Source: an uncultured Pelagibacteraceae bacterium
GTDB taxonomy: Bacteria; Pseudomonadota; Alphaproteobacteria; Pelagibacterales; Pelagibacteraceae
Assembly: GCA_902515185.1 (NCBI GenBank)
Contig: CABXTN010000001.1
Span: forward strand, 1 to 64,000
Length of the DNA stretch: 64,000 bases
Direction: 5' to 3'
Part shown: positions 52,167 through 62,569 of the stretch, one piece after another
How positions within the stretch are numbered: the first letter of the stretch is position 1
Layout: every line of letters begins with the position of its first letter
Program-made: the position numbers and the translations under genes
The notes under the pieces: generated by a model
Databases searched by the model: none
Seen by the model: only the letters and a program-made list of their open reading frames with translations
What the model was told of the DNA's origin: nothing

Positions 52167-53269
52167 TTTAAAATTTCCTGCTTTGTTATCTTGATACCAT
52201 AACCTTCAAGACCAACAACCTTCTTTCTGGATTTTGTTACCAATACCATATTCTTTATATGAAGTGACTTAATAATTTGAGCACCAATCCCATAGTTTTT
52301 TATCAGTTTATCCTGACCTTTTTTATAGAAATCATCACTTTTATACTGTCTTAATGTTTGAGTAACAGATTTTAAATTTGGATCTCTTATAAAAATTAAT
52401 ACACAATTTGAAAATTTTTCAAAATATTTAATTGTTCTATTAAATGAATTTGGAATATTTTGATTAATTAAATAATTCTCTACAACATTAGAGGAAATTA
52501 CTCTCAATCTAGGGGTGATTTTTTTTGTTAAGTTTCCTTTAATTAAAGCAAAATGTTCAGAACCATCTATTATATTTTCAAAGATTTTAATTTTGTAGGA
52601 TTGATTGCCAACAATAATTTTGGATGTTTTTTTTAATTTGATAAGTTTTTCTTTCTTAAGTCTATAAGCAATTAGATCCTCAATTTTAGCAATCATAAGT
52701 TTATGTTTATCCGCAAATTTAAAAAGATCTTGACCTTTAGCCATAGTACCGTCTTCATTCATTATTTCACATATAACTGCTGAAGGATTTTTTTTTGCTA
52801 GTTTTGAAATATCAATTGATGCCTCCGTATGTCCAGCTCTTACTAAAACCCCACCCTCTTTAGCAATTATTGGGAAAACATGTCCGGGGGAAACTATATC
52901 ATTTTTTTTTACATTTCTTTTTGTCGCAATTCTAATTGTACGCGCTCTATCTTTCGCTGAAATACCTGTGGTTATGCCTTTCTTTGCTTCTATTGAAATT
53001 GTAAATGCAGTTTGGTTTCTTGATTGATTAATTGGTGCCATATAATTTAAATTCAATTTTTTGGCCTGCGCATTATTTAATGTTAGACAAATTAATCCCC
53101 TACCATTTTTTGCCATGAAGTTTATTTTTTTTTGATCAACATCTGAAGCACAAAAAACGAGATCTCCTTCATTTTCACGGTTTTCGTCATCAACTAAAAT
53201 ATACATACCACCTCTTTTAGCTATACGAACTATAGATTCAATTTTTGAGTATCTAATTTTTTTTAACAT
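52163..53269 (-). CDS. ribB: 3,4-dihydroxy-2-butanone-4-phosphate synthase fused to a RibA-like domain lacking the zinc-Cys motif (RibBX-like)
   Basis: VDDENRENEGDLVFCASDV, GHTEASIDISKLA; RibA-like C-terminus NYGIGAQIIKSL...VGLEGYGIKI without CxGDxxxSxRCDCG. Confidence 0.9.
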   Translation of the reverse strand: MLKKIRYSKIESIVRIAKRGGMYILVDDENRENEGDLVFCASDVDQKKINFMAKNGRGLICLTLNNAQAKKLNLNYMAPINQSRNQTAFTISIEAKKGITTGISAKDRARTIRIATKRNVKKNDIVSPGHVFPIIAKEGGVLVRAGHTEASIDISKLAKKNPSAVICEIMNEDGTMAKGQDLFKFADKHKLMIAKIEDLIAYRLKKEKLIKLKKTSKIIVGNQSYKIKIFENIIDGSEHFALIKGNLTKKITPRLRVISSNVVENYLINQNIPNSFNRTIKYFEKFSNCVLIFIRDPNLKSVTQTLRQYKSDDFYKKGQDKLIKNYGIGAQIIKSLHIKNMVLVTKSRKKVVGLEGYGIKITKQEILK

Positions 53270-53843
53270 ACCTCTTTACATATTTTGATAAAATATCTAT
53301 TTCAATATTAACTTTATCCTTTATTTTAAGTTTACTTAAATTTGTAAGTTTTAATGTGTGTGGTATCACCCATATTTGAAAACCTTTTTTGGTTACTTTT
53401 GATATTGTGAGAGAAACTCCATTAATTAATATTGAGGCTTTTTCAATTAAATCCTTTTTAAACTTATTTTGTATGCCTATATCAAATACGATTGATTTTT
53501 GTGATTTAACAATACTATTAACAACACCAACTGTATCTACATGTCCTTGACATATATGACCTGATATATTTTGACCATATTTCATAGGCAATTCAAGATT
53601 TATAATATCATTTTTTTTTATATCACTAAACTTTGATCTTTTAATTGTCTCATTAGATAAATAAAATTCTTTAATATTTTTTTTTATAGAAACTAAAGTT
53701 AAGCAAACACCGTCACAAGATATAGATATACCTAAGTCCTTTTTATTTACTTTAATTGATGACTTAACAAAAAGATTAAGACCTTTACTGTACTTTACAA
53801 TATTTTGAACTACTCCTTTATTAAATATAATTCCATTAAACAT
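53253..53843 (-). CDS. ribE: riboflavin synthase alpha subunit
   Basis: MFNGIIFNKGVV, ISCDGVCLTLVSI, GQNISGHICQGHVDTVG. Confidence 0.94.
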   Translation of the reverse strand: MFNGIIFNKGVVQNIVKYSKGLNLFVKSSIKVNKKDLGISISCDGVCLTLVSIKKNIKEFYLSNETIKRSKFSDIKKNDIINLELPMKYGQNISGHICQGHVDTVGVVNSIVKSQKSIVFDIGIQNKFKKDLIEKASILINGVSLTISKVTKKGFQIWVIPHTLKLTNLSKLKIKDKVNIEIDILSKYVKRYVKKN

Positions 53844-53845
53844 AA

Positions 53846-54949
53846 TTAAATAAACTTAATAATTTTATCTTTATTAGAGAAAGTGTCTAATACTTTTTTA
53901 CTTTTAAATTTTTTACCAAGAGTAACCAAAATATTTGAAATTTTAATTAATCCACTAGATTTTAAGGTTTTGTTACTTTTAAATAAATAAAACTGATTAA
54001 AATAATTTTTATCTAAAAATAATTTTGTAAGTGATCTTCCACCTTCAACTAATAAATTATAAACATTTTTCTTATAAATAGTCTTAAGAATTTTTAGGAG
54101 ACTTAGCGAACCATCATTATCAAGTGAAATTTTCATAAGGTTTACACCCATTTTTTTCAGATGTTTAATTTTTTTAGCCTCAGTAGAACCATGAAAAATA
54201 TAAGTATTTTTTCGGTTTACAGAATTTATTACATGCTTGGAGTGTTTAATACTTAGATTTTTATCTATAATAAAAATTTTAGGTGAGTATTTCTCTAAAC
54301 CATTTAATCTGCAATTTAACTTTGGATTATCTTCATTTATAGTTTTATGGGAAATTAAAATTCCATCATTTTTATATCTAAGTAAATGGCCAACATTTAG
54401 TGATGTATCATCAGATATATATCTTTTTTTTTTAGATTTAATATAATTATCTTTAGAACAAGCAATTTTACCTGTTATGTAAGGTAATTTGTATTTTCGG
54501 TTAAAAATATAACTTTTATAAAATTTATTAACTTCATTTTTAAGAATTCCTTTTTTAACTAAGATACCTTTATTTTTTAGAATTTTATGTGCTTGCTTTG
54601 AAGTTCTATGATCAATATCAGTAATTGAAAAAATTACTTTTTTTATTTTTGACTTAATTAATAAACTTGAGCAAGGATTTGTTTTACCTTTATGTGTGCA
54701 AGGTTCCATTGTTATATAGGCAGTTGAGCCATTTGGACTAACAACAGAATTTTTTACTGCATTATATTCAGCATGAGGGCGACCATTTATGGATGTCACG
54801 CCTGTTGATATAATTTGATTGTTTTTAACTAGCACACAACCAACAGAGGGATTTTCCTTAGTTAATCCATGGTTTTCTTTTGCTAGCGCTAAAGCTAAAC
54901 CCATATAATAATTGTCAGAAGTAATTATATTATCTTTTTTTGAAGACAT
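53846..54949 (-). CDS. ribD: riboflavin deaminase/reductase
   Basis: [58 protein letters not shown]. Confidence 0.95.
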   Translation of the reverse strand: MSSKKDNIITSDNYYMGLALALAKENHGLTKENPSVGCVLVKNNQIISTGVTSINGRPHAEYNAVKNSVVSPNGSTAYITMEPCTHKGKTNPCSSLLIKSKIKKVIFSITDIDHRTSKQAHKILKNKGILVKKGILKNEVNKFYKSYIFNRKYKLPYITGKIACSKDNYIKSKKKRYISDDTSLNVGHLLRYKNDGILISHKTINEDNPKLNCRLNGLEKYSPKIFIIDKNLSIKHSKHVINSVNRKNTYIFHGSTEAKKIKHLKKMGVNLMKISLDNDGSLSLLKILKTIYKKNVYNLLVEGGRSLTKLFLDKNYFNQFYLFKSNKTLKSSGLIKISNILVTLGKKFKSKKVLDTFSNKDKIIKFI

Positions 54950-55388
54950 CTATTTTGTCAACAAACTGTATGAAATCTTTTTCTTCTCTAAAGTTTCTAT
55001 AAACTGATGCAAAGCGCACATAAGCAACTGGATCTAAGTCCTTTAATCCATCCATAACCATAGTTCCTATAGTATTTGATGCAATTTCATTTTGACCAAG
55101 CTCTTCTAAAGAACGAGATATTTTAGTTATAAATTTCTCAACTGTGTCAGTATCAATAGGTCTTTTTTTTAAAGCAATATAAATTGACTTAGATAATTTA
55201 TCTCTATCAAATGTAGATTTTCTTCCATTTTTTTTAACAACCATTAACTCTCTAAATTGCACTCTTTCAAATGTTGTGAACCTTTCTCCGCATGAACAAA
55301 GTCTTCTTCTTCTAATAGCTGTACCATCTTCAGTTGGCCTAGAGTCAACTACTGAGGTTTCACCCCTTTTACAAATTGAACATATCAT
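54930..55388 (-). CDS. nrdR: transcriptional repressor NrdR
   Basis: [41 protein letters not shown]. Confidence 0.97.
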   Translation of the reverse strand: MICSICKRGETSVVDSRPTEDGTAIRRRRLCSCGERFTTFERVQFRELMVVKKNGRKSTFDRDKLSKSIYIALKKRPIDTDTVEKFITKISRSLEELGQNEIASNTIGTMVMDGLKDLDPVAYVRFASVYRNFREEKDFIQFVDKIDVFKKR

Positions 55389-55397
55389 TTAAATTTT

Positions 55398-56708
55398 TTA
55401 ACCTAAGTGTTTATAAATTGGAAATTTTGAACATAGCTCAATAACTTCCTGTCTTACTTCATTTTCCACTTTGCTATTATCTTCTGGATTGGATGATAGA
55501 CCTTTAATTACCTTGGTAATTAGTTGTCCTACAACTTCAAATTCTTTTAATCCAAACCCACGTGTAGTAGCTGCTTGCGATCCTAGTCTTATACCTGAAG
55601 TAATCATAGGACTTTCTGTATCAAAAGGTATTCCATTTTTGTTACATGTAATGTTTGCTCTACACAAACTTTCAGAAGCTAAATTTCCTTTTACATTAAA
55701 AGGTCTTAAATCAACTAACATTAAATGAGTATCAGTTCCTCCAGAATAAATCTTAAAACCATTATTTTTTAATGTTTCAGCTAAAATTTTTGCGTTAGAT
55801 AATACTGATTTAATATAAACTTTAAAATCTGGTCTTAATGCTTCCAGAAATCCAGCTGCTTTAGCAGCTATAACATGCATTAAAGGTCCGCCTTGATAAC
55901 CAGGAAATACGGCAGTATTAAATTTTTTTGAAAGATCTTCATGGTTAGTTAAAATAATTCCACCTCTTGCACTTCTGAAAACTTTATGTGTAGTAGATGT
56001 AACAACATGAGCATAATCACAAGGGTTAGGATATCCTTTGCCTGCTACTAAACCAGAAAAGTGTGCCATATCAACCATTAAGTACGCACCAACTTTGTCT
56101 GCAATTTCTCTAAATCTTTTAAAATCAATAACTCTCGAGTAAGCACTACCACCAGCTATAATCAGTTTTGGTTTGTGTTCCAAAGCTAATTTTTCAACGT
56201 TATCGTAATCTATTAGTTCAGATTTTTTATCTACATCATAACCAATTGCATTAAACCATTTTCCTGACATAGAAATTTTTAAACCATGTGTAATATGACC
56301 ACCAGAGTTTAAACTCATTCCCAAAAAGGTATCACCTGGTTTTAATAATGCTAAAAAAACAGCACCATTTGCTTGAGCTCCAGAGTGAGGTTGTGCATTT
56401 GCAAATTTACAATTAAATAATTTTTTTAATCTTTCGATTGCTAGATTCTCAGCAACATCAACATGCTCACATCCATTGTAATATCTTTTACCTGGATATC
56501 CTTCTGCGTATTTATTTGTTAAAACAGAGCCTTGAGCTTCTAACACAGCCTGTGAAACAATATTTTCTGATGCAATTAATTCTATATGCTGTTGTTGTCT
56601 TCTTAACTCATCGTTGATTGCTTTGTAAAGATCTGGGTCAGTTTTCGACAAACTATCTTCAAAAAAACCCTTGTATTGATCATTTATATATTTATTTTCA
56701 CTAGACAT
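55398..56708 (-). CDS. glyA: serine hydroxymethyltransferase
   Basis: [57 protein letters not shown]. Confidence 0.98.
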   Translation of the reverse strand: MSSENKYINDQYKGFFEDSLSKTDPDLYKAINDELRRQQQHIELIASENIVSQAVLEAQGSVLTNKYAEGYPGKRYYNGCEHVDVAENLAIERLKKLFNCKFANAQPHSGAQANGAVFLALLKPGDTFLGMSLNSGGHITHGLKISMSGKWFNAIGYDVDKKSELIDYDNVEKLALEHKPKLIIAGGSAYSRVIDFKRFREIADKVGAYLMVDMAHFSGLVAGKGYPNPCDYAHVVTSTTHKVFRSARGGIILTNHEDLSKKFNTAVFPGYQGGPLMHVIAAKAAGFLEALRPDFKVYIKSVLSNAKILAETLKNNGFKIYSGGTDTHLMLVDLRPFNVKGNLASESLCRANITCNKNGIPFDTESPMITSGIRLGSQAATTRGFGLKEFEVVGQLITKVIKGLSSNPEDNSKVENEVRQEVIELCSKFPIYKHLG

Positions 56709-56715
56709 AATATCC

Positions 56716-57141
56716 TCAAATTTTATTTACTCTTCTTTGGTGTCTTCCACCATCAAATTTTGTTTTTAAAAAAGTATTAATAAACAATAAAGCATTTTTT
56801 CTGGATATCAACCTTGATCCTAAGCTAATAATGTTAGCGTTATTATGCATTCTTGATAATTTCGTAGATTTTAGACTGTAGCATTGCGCCGCTCTTATTT
56901 TTTTATGCTTATTTGCTGTAATATTCATACCTGTACCGGATCCACAAATGAGAATACCTATATTATTTGAACTTTTAGAAACATATCTAGAAAGTTTATG
57001 TGCATAAAATGGATAGTCTACAGATACACTATTATTTGGACCTAGATCAGTAAGTTTTATTTTTTTTTTAATAAATCTTTTTTTAATAAACTCCTTTAAT
57101 GAAAAACCTGCGTGATCTGAGGATATGAAAATTTTTTTCAA
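56716..57141 (-). CDS. rpiB: ribose-5-phosphate isomerase B
   Basis: [30 protein letters not shown]. Confidence 0.95.
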   Translation of the reverse strand: MKKIFISSDHAGFSLKEFIKKRFIKKKIKLTDLGPNNSVSVDYPFYAHKLSRYVSKSSNNIGILICGSGTGMNITANKHKKIRAAQCYSLKSTKLSRMHNNANIISLGSRLISRKNALLFINTFLKTKFDGGRHQRRVNKI

Positions 57142-57142
57142 A

Positions 57143-57733
57143 TTAATTAAATTTATAATCTAATACACATGCTACAAGATGGACTCTATTTTCTTCCCCA
57201 CCATTGAAAGCGTTATGGTATTTAGTGTTATTTGTGATCCATACTGAACCATCTGCTGGTAAATGTTTGGCTACATTGTCAACAACCATTATTGCACCTG
57301 GATTTGTATATATTGGTATATGTAATCTTGGCTCAGGATCTCTATGCCAGCTTAGTGTTGACCTTGGTTCTTTCAATAAAAGCCTTACTCTACCAAGTTT
57401 ATATTTTTTTGTTAATTTTTCATACACATTTTCAAAGTAGGTACCTCGAAAATCTTTTACAAATTCTGTATATTTGCTTTCATCAATTCCAACATCTCTA
57501 GAAACTTCTTTTCCTGTACTATCTGGTTTTGTCCAATATACCCCTCTTATTTTACTTCCCATAGTAGATTCAGGATCTCCTGGAATTTGATTTAAAGAGA
57601 TTCCAGCAAAATGAGGGATGCCTAAACTTATATCGAAACCTTTAATTTTTAAAACATCATCACATGCTTTCTTGAGTTTACCTATATCAAAATTAATGTT
57701 TTGTTTTTGAAAGTCGTTGAAAGTAAGTGACAT
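57143..57733 (-). CDS. aspartyl/asparaginyl beta-hydroxylase-like 2OG-Fe(II) protein
   Basis: SWHRDPEPRLHIPIYTNPGAIMVVD...YHNAFNGGEENRVHLVACV. Confidence 0.8.
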   Translation of the reverse strand: MSLTFNDFQKQNINFDIGKLKKACDDVLKIKGFDISLGIPHFAGISLNQIPGDPESTMGSKIRGVYWTKPDSTGKEVSRDVGIDESKYTEFVKDFRGTYFENVYEKLTKKYKLGRVRLLLKEPRSTLSWHRDPEPRLHIPIYTNPGAIMVVDNVAKHLPADGSVWITNNTKYHNAFNGGEENRVHLVACVLDYKFN

Positions 57734-57805
57734 AATTACATTTTATTATTATCTTAATACTTATTATATAATATATTACTATTGTCGCATATAAATATAT
57801 TTTAA

Positions 57806-58795
57806 ATGATTAGAACAGGAAAATATCCAAATTTAAGACTTAGGAGAAATCGTAGAAATACTTGGGTAAGAAGGCTGGTAAGAGAGAATACGCTTTCTAC
57901 AGACGATCTTATTCAGCCAATATTTATTGTTGAAGGAAGAAATAAAAAGATCCCAATAAAAACAATGCCAGGAATTTTTAGGTATTCTTTAGATAAACTT
58001 GATACATATGTAAAAAATTTAATTAACTTAGGAATACCTTTGATTGCTTTATTTCCATACATCGAAAAAAAATATAAAGACAGTTATGGATCAGAAGCGT
58101 TAAATAAAAATAATCTTATTTGCAGAGCTACTCATTTAATTAAAAAAAAATTTAAAGATAAAATCGGTGTTATGTGTGACGTTGCATTAGATCCATATAC
58201 ATCACATGGTCATGATGGAATTTTAAAATCAAATTATGTTGATAACGATGAAACTATTAGATTTTTAATTGAACAATCTCTTATACAAGCAAAAGCAGGA
58301 TGTGATATCATTGCTCCATCAGATATGATGGATGGAAGAATTGGATTAATTAGAAAAGCTCTTGAAAAAAATAATTTTAAGGATGTTAAAATATTGTCAT
58401 ATGCTGTTAAGTATGCTTCCAGTTTTTATGGGCCCTTTAGAGATGCTGTTGGATCTAAAAGTCTTCTAAAAAGCGATAAAAAAAATTATCAAATGGATTT
58501 TAGCAACAGTGATGAAGCATTGAGAGAAGTGTCACTTGATATAAAAGAAGGTGCTGATATGGTTATGGTAAAGCCAGGATTGCCTTACTTGGATATAATT
58601 AAAATCGTTAAAGAAAAATTTAAAATACCTGTTATTGGATATCAGGTTTCAGGTGAGTATAGTATAATCATGAACTCTATTAACAAAGGTATTGTTGATG
58701 ATAAAATTATAGAGGAAACTTTAGTAAGTTTTAAAAGAGCAGGAGCAAATGCTATAATTACGTATTTTGCTGAAAAAATAGCAAAAAAACTCTAA
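57806..58795 (+). CDS. hemB: delta-aminolevulinic acid dehydratase
   Basis: MCDVALDPYTSHGHDGI, IAPSDMMDGRIGLIRKAL, MVKPGLPYLDII. Confidence 0.97.
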   Translation: MIRTGKYPNLRLRRNRRNTWVRRLVRENTLSTDDLIQPIFIVEGRNKKIPIKTMPGIFRYSLDKLDTYVKNLINLGIPLIALFPYIEKKYKDSYGSEALNKNNLICRATHLIKKKFKDKIGVMCDVALDPYTSHGHDGILKSNYVDNDETIRFLIEQSLIQAKAGCDIIAPSDMMDGRIGLIRKALEKNNFKDVKILSYAVKYASSFYGPFRDAVGSKSLLKSDKKNYQMDFSNSDEALREVSLDIKEGADMVMVKPGLPYLDIIKIVKEKFKIPVIGYQVSGEYSIIMNSINKGIVDDKIIEETLVSFKRAGANAIITYFAEKIAKKL

Positions 58796-58796
58796 A

Positions 58797-59477
58797 TTAT
58801 TTTAAAATATTTATGAAGTTTGTTCTTTGCAAAGGTTGACTTAAATTGTTTGGATTTAATATATTTTTATCTAAATAATTACTAACTAATTTTATACCCT
58901 TAATAAATTCATTTTGATCTTTTTCAATTAAATCTTTATCAACAAGAAAATTTGGAACTATTTTTTTTTCTGTAGAAGACTCGACAAAATATTCGATTTT
59001 GGTATCAGTGATATTTTTATTTACAATTTTATCTATATTTAAATCGTAACCTAAGACTTTTAATAATTCTAATTCCCAAAGAATGTATTTTTTTAACCAA
59101 TCATCATTTTTAATAAAATTAAAAAAATCTTTTATTAGAATAAAAACTTTCAAATTTTTTTGATTTTCAGCATTAAGAAGTCTAATCATGCTCATTGCTG
59201 ACTCAATACAGTGTAGTTTCTTTTTATTGCCAAAATAAAGAGGTGTCTCTGCTTGAATAATTTCTAATTTAAACGAACCAATATTTGTCTCTGTTTTACT
59301 TTTATAACTTAAATAAAATTTATTACCTACCTGAAGATAACCTTTTATTTTTTTTGATGATGCACCAAAAATAATTCCTGTAGATTTACCGTGATCATGC
59401 GTAAAAAATTCACTAATAATAGAATTTTCATTATATTTAACCTTTGACAATAAAAAACCCTGGTCATCCCAATTCAT
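58797..59477 (-). CDS. recO: DNA repair protein RecO
   Basis: MNWDDQGFLLSKVKYNENSIISEFFTHDHGKSTGIIFGASSKK. Confidence 0.9.
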   Translation of the reverse strand: MNWDDQGFLLSKVKYNENSIISEFFTHDHGKSTGIIFGASSKKIKGYLQVGNKFYLSYKSKTETNIGSFKLEIIQAETPLYFGNKKKLHCIESAMSMIRLLNAENQKNLKVFILIKDFFNFIKNDDWLKKYILWELELLKVLGYDLNIDKIVNKNITDTKIEYFVESSTEKKIVPNFLVDKDLIEKDQNEFIKGIKLVSNYLDKNILNPNNLSQPLQRTNFINILK

Positions 59478-60136
59478 AAAACTTTTAATTTTTTTAGTAA
59501 CGATGTAGCAGCATCTTGTTCGGCAATTTTTTTTGAATTACCAGAGCCCTCTACACCTTTGGATGATTTGATTTTAACCTCTGTATAGAATACAGGTTTA
59601 TGCTTAGGTCCTTTTATTGATATAAGTTTATATTTAGGTAAAATTTTAAATTTTTTTAAAGAGAATTCTTGTAGCTTCGTTTTAGAGTCAACTTTTGTTT
59701 CTTTAGTGCTCAATATGAAATCTTTCCAGTATTTTAAAATGAAATTTTCCACTACTTTTATTCCTTGATCAATAAAAATTGCACCAATAAGAGCTTCACA
59801 GGAGTCAGAAATAATTTTATCCTCAATTTTATAATTTGCAGTTTTTCTTGTGCTCGTTTTAATATATTCAGAAAGATTAAGACTATTACCAATGGCTAAG
59901 CAAATATTTTTGTTAACAAGAGATGCGTATTTTTTATCTAAAGTCCCTTCAGTATCGTTGGGATATATCTCAAATATTTTTTTTGAAATTATAAAACCTA
60001 AAACCCGATCTCCTAAAAATTCAAGTTTTTCGTTATTATTAATTGAGTCTAAACTCTTATGGACAAAAGATCTTTGCAACAATTCTTTGTCTTTAAATTT
60101 AACCTCTATTTTTTTTTCAAGAATGCTTAATTTCAT
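59474..60136 (-). CDS. rnc: ribonuclease III
   Basis: SFVHKSLDSINNNEKLEFLGDRVLGFIIS, C-terminal dsRBD. Confidence 0.96.
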   Translation of the reverse strand: MKLSILEKKIEVKFKDKELLQRSFVHKSLDSINNNEKLEFLGDRVLGFIISKKIFEIYPNDTEGTLDKKYASLVNKNICLAIGNSLNLSEYIKTSTRKTANYKIEDKIISDSCEALIGAIFIDQGIKVVENFILKYWKDFILSTKETKVDSKTKLQEFSLKKFKILPKYKLISIKGPKHKPVFYTEVKIKSSKGVEGSGNSKKIAEQDAATSLLKKLKVL

Positions 60137-60146
60137 AAGATATCTA

Positions 60147-60875
60147 CTAATTTATTTTTTTAAAAAATCTATCAAATCTTATCAATTCACCCCACCTCCA
60201 AATTTCAAAAATACTTCCCTTTTTGGAGTCTGATGAAAAAAAGATAAACCTAGCTTTGCCAACCAAATTATCCCGATGCACATATCCAACGCTTGATAAA
60301 AATCTGCTATCTTTAGAGCAATCTCTATTATCACCTAAAAAAAAGTAATGATTTTTAGGCACCTCAAATAAGTCAGTATTTTGTAAAGTAAAATTACTAA
60401 AGTATGCAGTGTTAAATTTTGTTCCACTAGGTAATTTCTCAGTAAAAAAATTACTGTTGACTTTACTATCTCCACAAAAGACAGATTCCTTTTTGCTATT
60501 TAGATCCTTAAATATTTCCAAATTATTAAGAAAAAGATTACCATCAATAAATTGAATTTTATCTCCAGGTAATCCAATCAATCTTTTAATATAATCTGTT
60601 CTATTGTCAGCAGGAGTTTTGAAAACAATTACATCTCCTCTTTCAGGATTGTTATGTAGAATTCTACCTTTAAAAATAGGTGGGCTAAAAGGAAATGAAT
60701 GTTTGCTAAAACCATAGGTATATTTGGTTACAAACAACCTATCACCTACTAGTAAATTTGGCTCCATAGAGGATGACGGTATGTAAAATGGTTGAATTAA
60801 TAGCGATCTAATAAATAGAGCAATTATTAAGGCATAAATTATTGTAAGTGTATTTTCAATTATAATTTTTTTCAT
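60147..60875 (-). CDS. lepB: signal peptidase I
   Basis: QPFYIPSSSMEPNLLVGDRLFVTKYTYG, RGDVIVFKTP, FFLGDNRDCSKDSR. Confidence 0.97.
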   Translation of the reverse strand: MKKIIIENTLTIIYALIIALFIRSLLIQPFYIPSSSMEPNLLVGDRLFVTKYTYGFSKHSFPFSPPIFKGRILHNNPERGDVIVFKTPADNRTDYIKRLIGLPGDKIQFIDGNLFLNNLEIFKDLNSKKESVFCGDSKVNSNFFTEKLPSGTKFNTAYFSNFTLQNTDLFEVPKNHYFFLGDNRDCSKDSRFLSSVGYVHRDNLVGKARFIFFSSDSKKGSIFEIWRWGELIRFDRFFKKIN

Positions 60876-61264
60876 TTTTTAATACCTTTTAATATTACAA
60901 AAGCAATAGAATGCTTACTTTCGTCTGATAAAGATAAAAAAATTTTGAAATTTTTTAATTTAATTTTTTCATAGATAAGCGATTTAACTTTTTTATTCAC
61001 TTTAATAATTGGTTTACCCAATCTATTATTGGTTACTGATATATCTGAAAAATTTATACCTTTTCTAAAACCAATTCCCAAAGATTTAACAAAAGCTTCT
61101 TTAGCAGCAAATCTTTTCGCAAAAAAGTTAACTTTATTTTTCATAGATTTAGATTTATTAATTTCATAAATTGAATATATTCTTTTTACAAATTTATCAT
61201 TTTTAATTGATAATTTTATTCTTGAATTCTCAACTATGTCTACGCCATTACCTATAAGTTCCAT
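60872..61264 (-). CDS. acpS: holo-[acyl-carrier-protein] synthase; start moved to MELIGNGVDIVE
   Basis: GNGVDIVENSRI, FAAKEAFVKSLG. Confidence 0.92.
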   Translation of the reverse strand: MELIGNGVDIVENSRIKLSIKNDKFVKRIYSIYEINKSKSMKNKVNFFAKRFAAKEAFVKSLGIGFRKGINFSDISVTNNRLGKPIIKVNKKVKSLIYEKIKLKNFKIFLSLSDESKHSIAFVILKGIKK

Positions 61265-61265
61265 A

Positions 61266-61982
61266 TCATCTACAAATTTTTTTAAATTTTTTAATAACTT
61301 TTGAAATCCCAAAAAAAATTGACTCACCAACAATAAAATGACCTATATTAAACTCTTTTATATTTTTGACTTTAGATAAAATAATAGCTGTTTCATAATC
61401 AAGTCCGTGACCAGCATGTACTTCCAAACCAATAGTATTAGCATATTCACTACATGTAATAAAATTTTTAAGATCTTTACTTATATTTCTTTTTGCTTTT
61501 ACTTTTCTAGACAGACCCCCGGTATGAAGCTCTACACACTTAACGCCTAATAATTTTGATAATCTAATATCATTTTTTTTTGGATTTATAAATAAACTGG
61601 TTCTTATTTTATTATTATTTAATATTTTGATTATTTTTAATATATTTCGATTATTCTTTCTTAAATCTAAACCGCCTTCTGTTGTGACCTCTTTTCTCTT
61701 TTCTGGAACTATACAAACATAATTAGGTTTATACTTTAAAGCTATTTTAAGCATTTTAAAATTTGCGGCCATTTCTAAATTAATAGGTATAGATTTTAAT
61801 TTTGACAAAAATTTAATATCTTCGTCCTTGATGTGACGTCTATCTTCTCTTAAATGAACAGTGATTAAATTTGCTCCATTCTTCATTACAAACTTAGCAG
61901 CATTAACAACATTGGGGTGACCTTCTCCCCTTGCATTTCTTAAGGTTGCTACGTGATCTATATTTATTCCTAGACGTATCAT
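61266..61982 (-). CDS. pdxJ: pyridoxine 5'-phosphate synthase
   Basis: RLGINIDHVATLRNARGEGHPN, HLREDRRHI, EVHAGHGLDYET. Confidence 0.97.
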   Translation of the reverse strand: MIRLGINIDHVATLRNARGEGHPNVVNAAKFVMKNGANLITVHLREDRRHIKDEDIKFLSKLKSIPINLEMAANFKMLKIALKYKPNYVCIVPEKRKEVTTEGGLDLRKNNRNILKIIKILNNNKIRTSLFINPKKNDIRLSKLLGVKCVELHTGGLSRKVKAKRNISKDLKNFITCSEYANTIGLEVHAGHGLDYETAIILSKVKNIKEFNIGHFIVGESIFFGISKVIKKFKKICR

Positions 61983-62569
61983 TTAATAAATCTACTACCA
62001 GGGCTAACGATAGGTATTTTTTTTAGTGATAGTGGAATTTTATTATTTTTATATGTTGGAATATTTATTTTTACTTGAGAAATAATATTTTTACCTTTAA
62101 TTTTGAAAGATTTTCTATCAGATCTATCAATTATAGCAGCAAAACCTATGTGCTTGGCTTTGTATTTATTGATTAATTTCACACATTCAAGACTTGATTT
62201 TCCTGTTGTAATAACATCTTCAACTATCAAAACTTTTGAATTTGGTTTAATTGTAAATCCTCTTCTTAGTTTAAATTTTCCTTTAACTCTCTCACAAAAA
62301 ATAGTTTCTTTATTTAAAATTCTCCCAATCTCATAACCTATAATTATACCACCCATTGCAGGTGATAAAATTATGTCAATTTTATTAAATTTTTTTTTAA
62401 TTTTCTCAGCAAGAGAGTTACATATCTTCGAAGCTAAAGCTGGTTTTCTTAATAACATTGCACACTGTACATATTTAGAAGAATGTAATCCTGAGGATAA
62501 AATAAAATGACCTTCTAAAAGTGCCCTAGTTTTTTTTAAAACCACCAAAGAGTCTTTTAAAGAAAGCAT
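61979..62569 (-). CDS. pyrE: orotate phosphoribosyltransferase
   Basis: GHFILSSGLHSSKYVQC, VLIVEDVITTGKSSLE. Confidence 0.95.
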   Translation of the reverse strand: MLSLKDSLVVLKKTRALLEGHFILSSGLHSSKYVQCAMLLRKPALASKICNSLAEKIKKKFNKIDIILSPAMGGIIIGYEIGRILNKETIFCERVKGKFKLRRGFTIKPNSKVLIVEDVITTGKSSLECVKLINKYKAKHIGFAAIIDRSDRKSFKIKGKNIISQVKINIPTYKNNKIPLSLKKIPIVSPGSRFIK

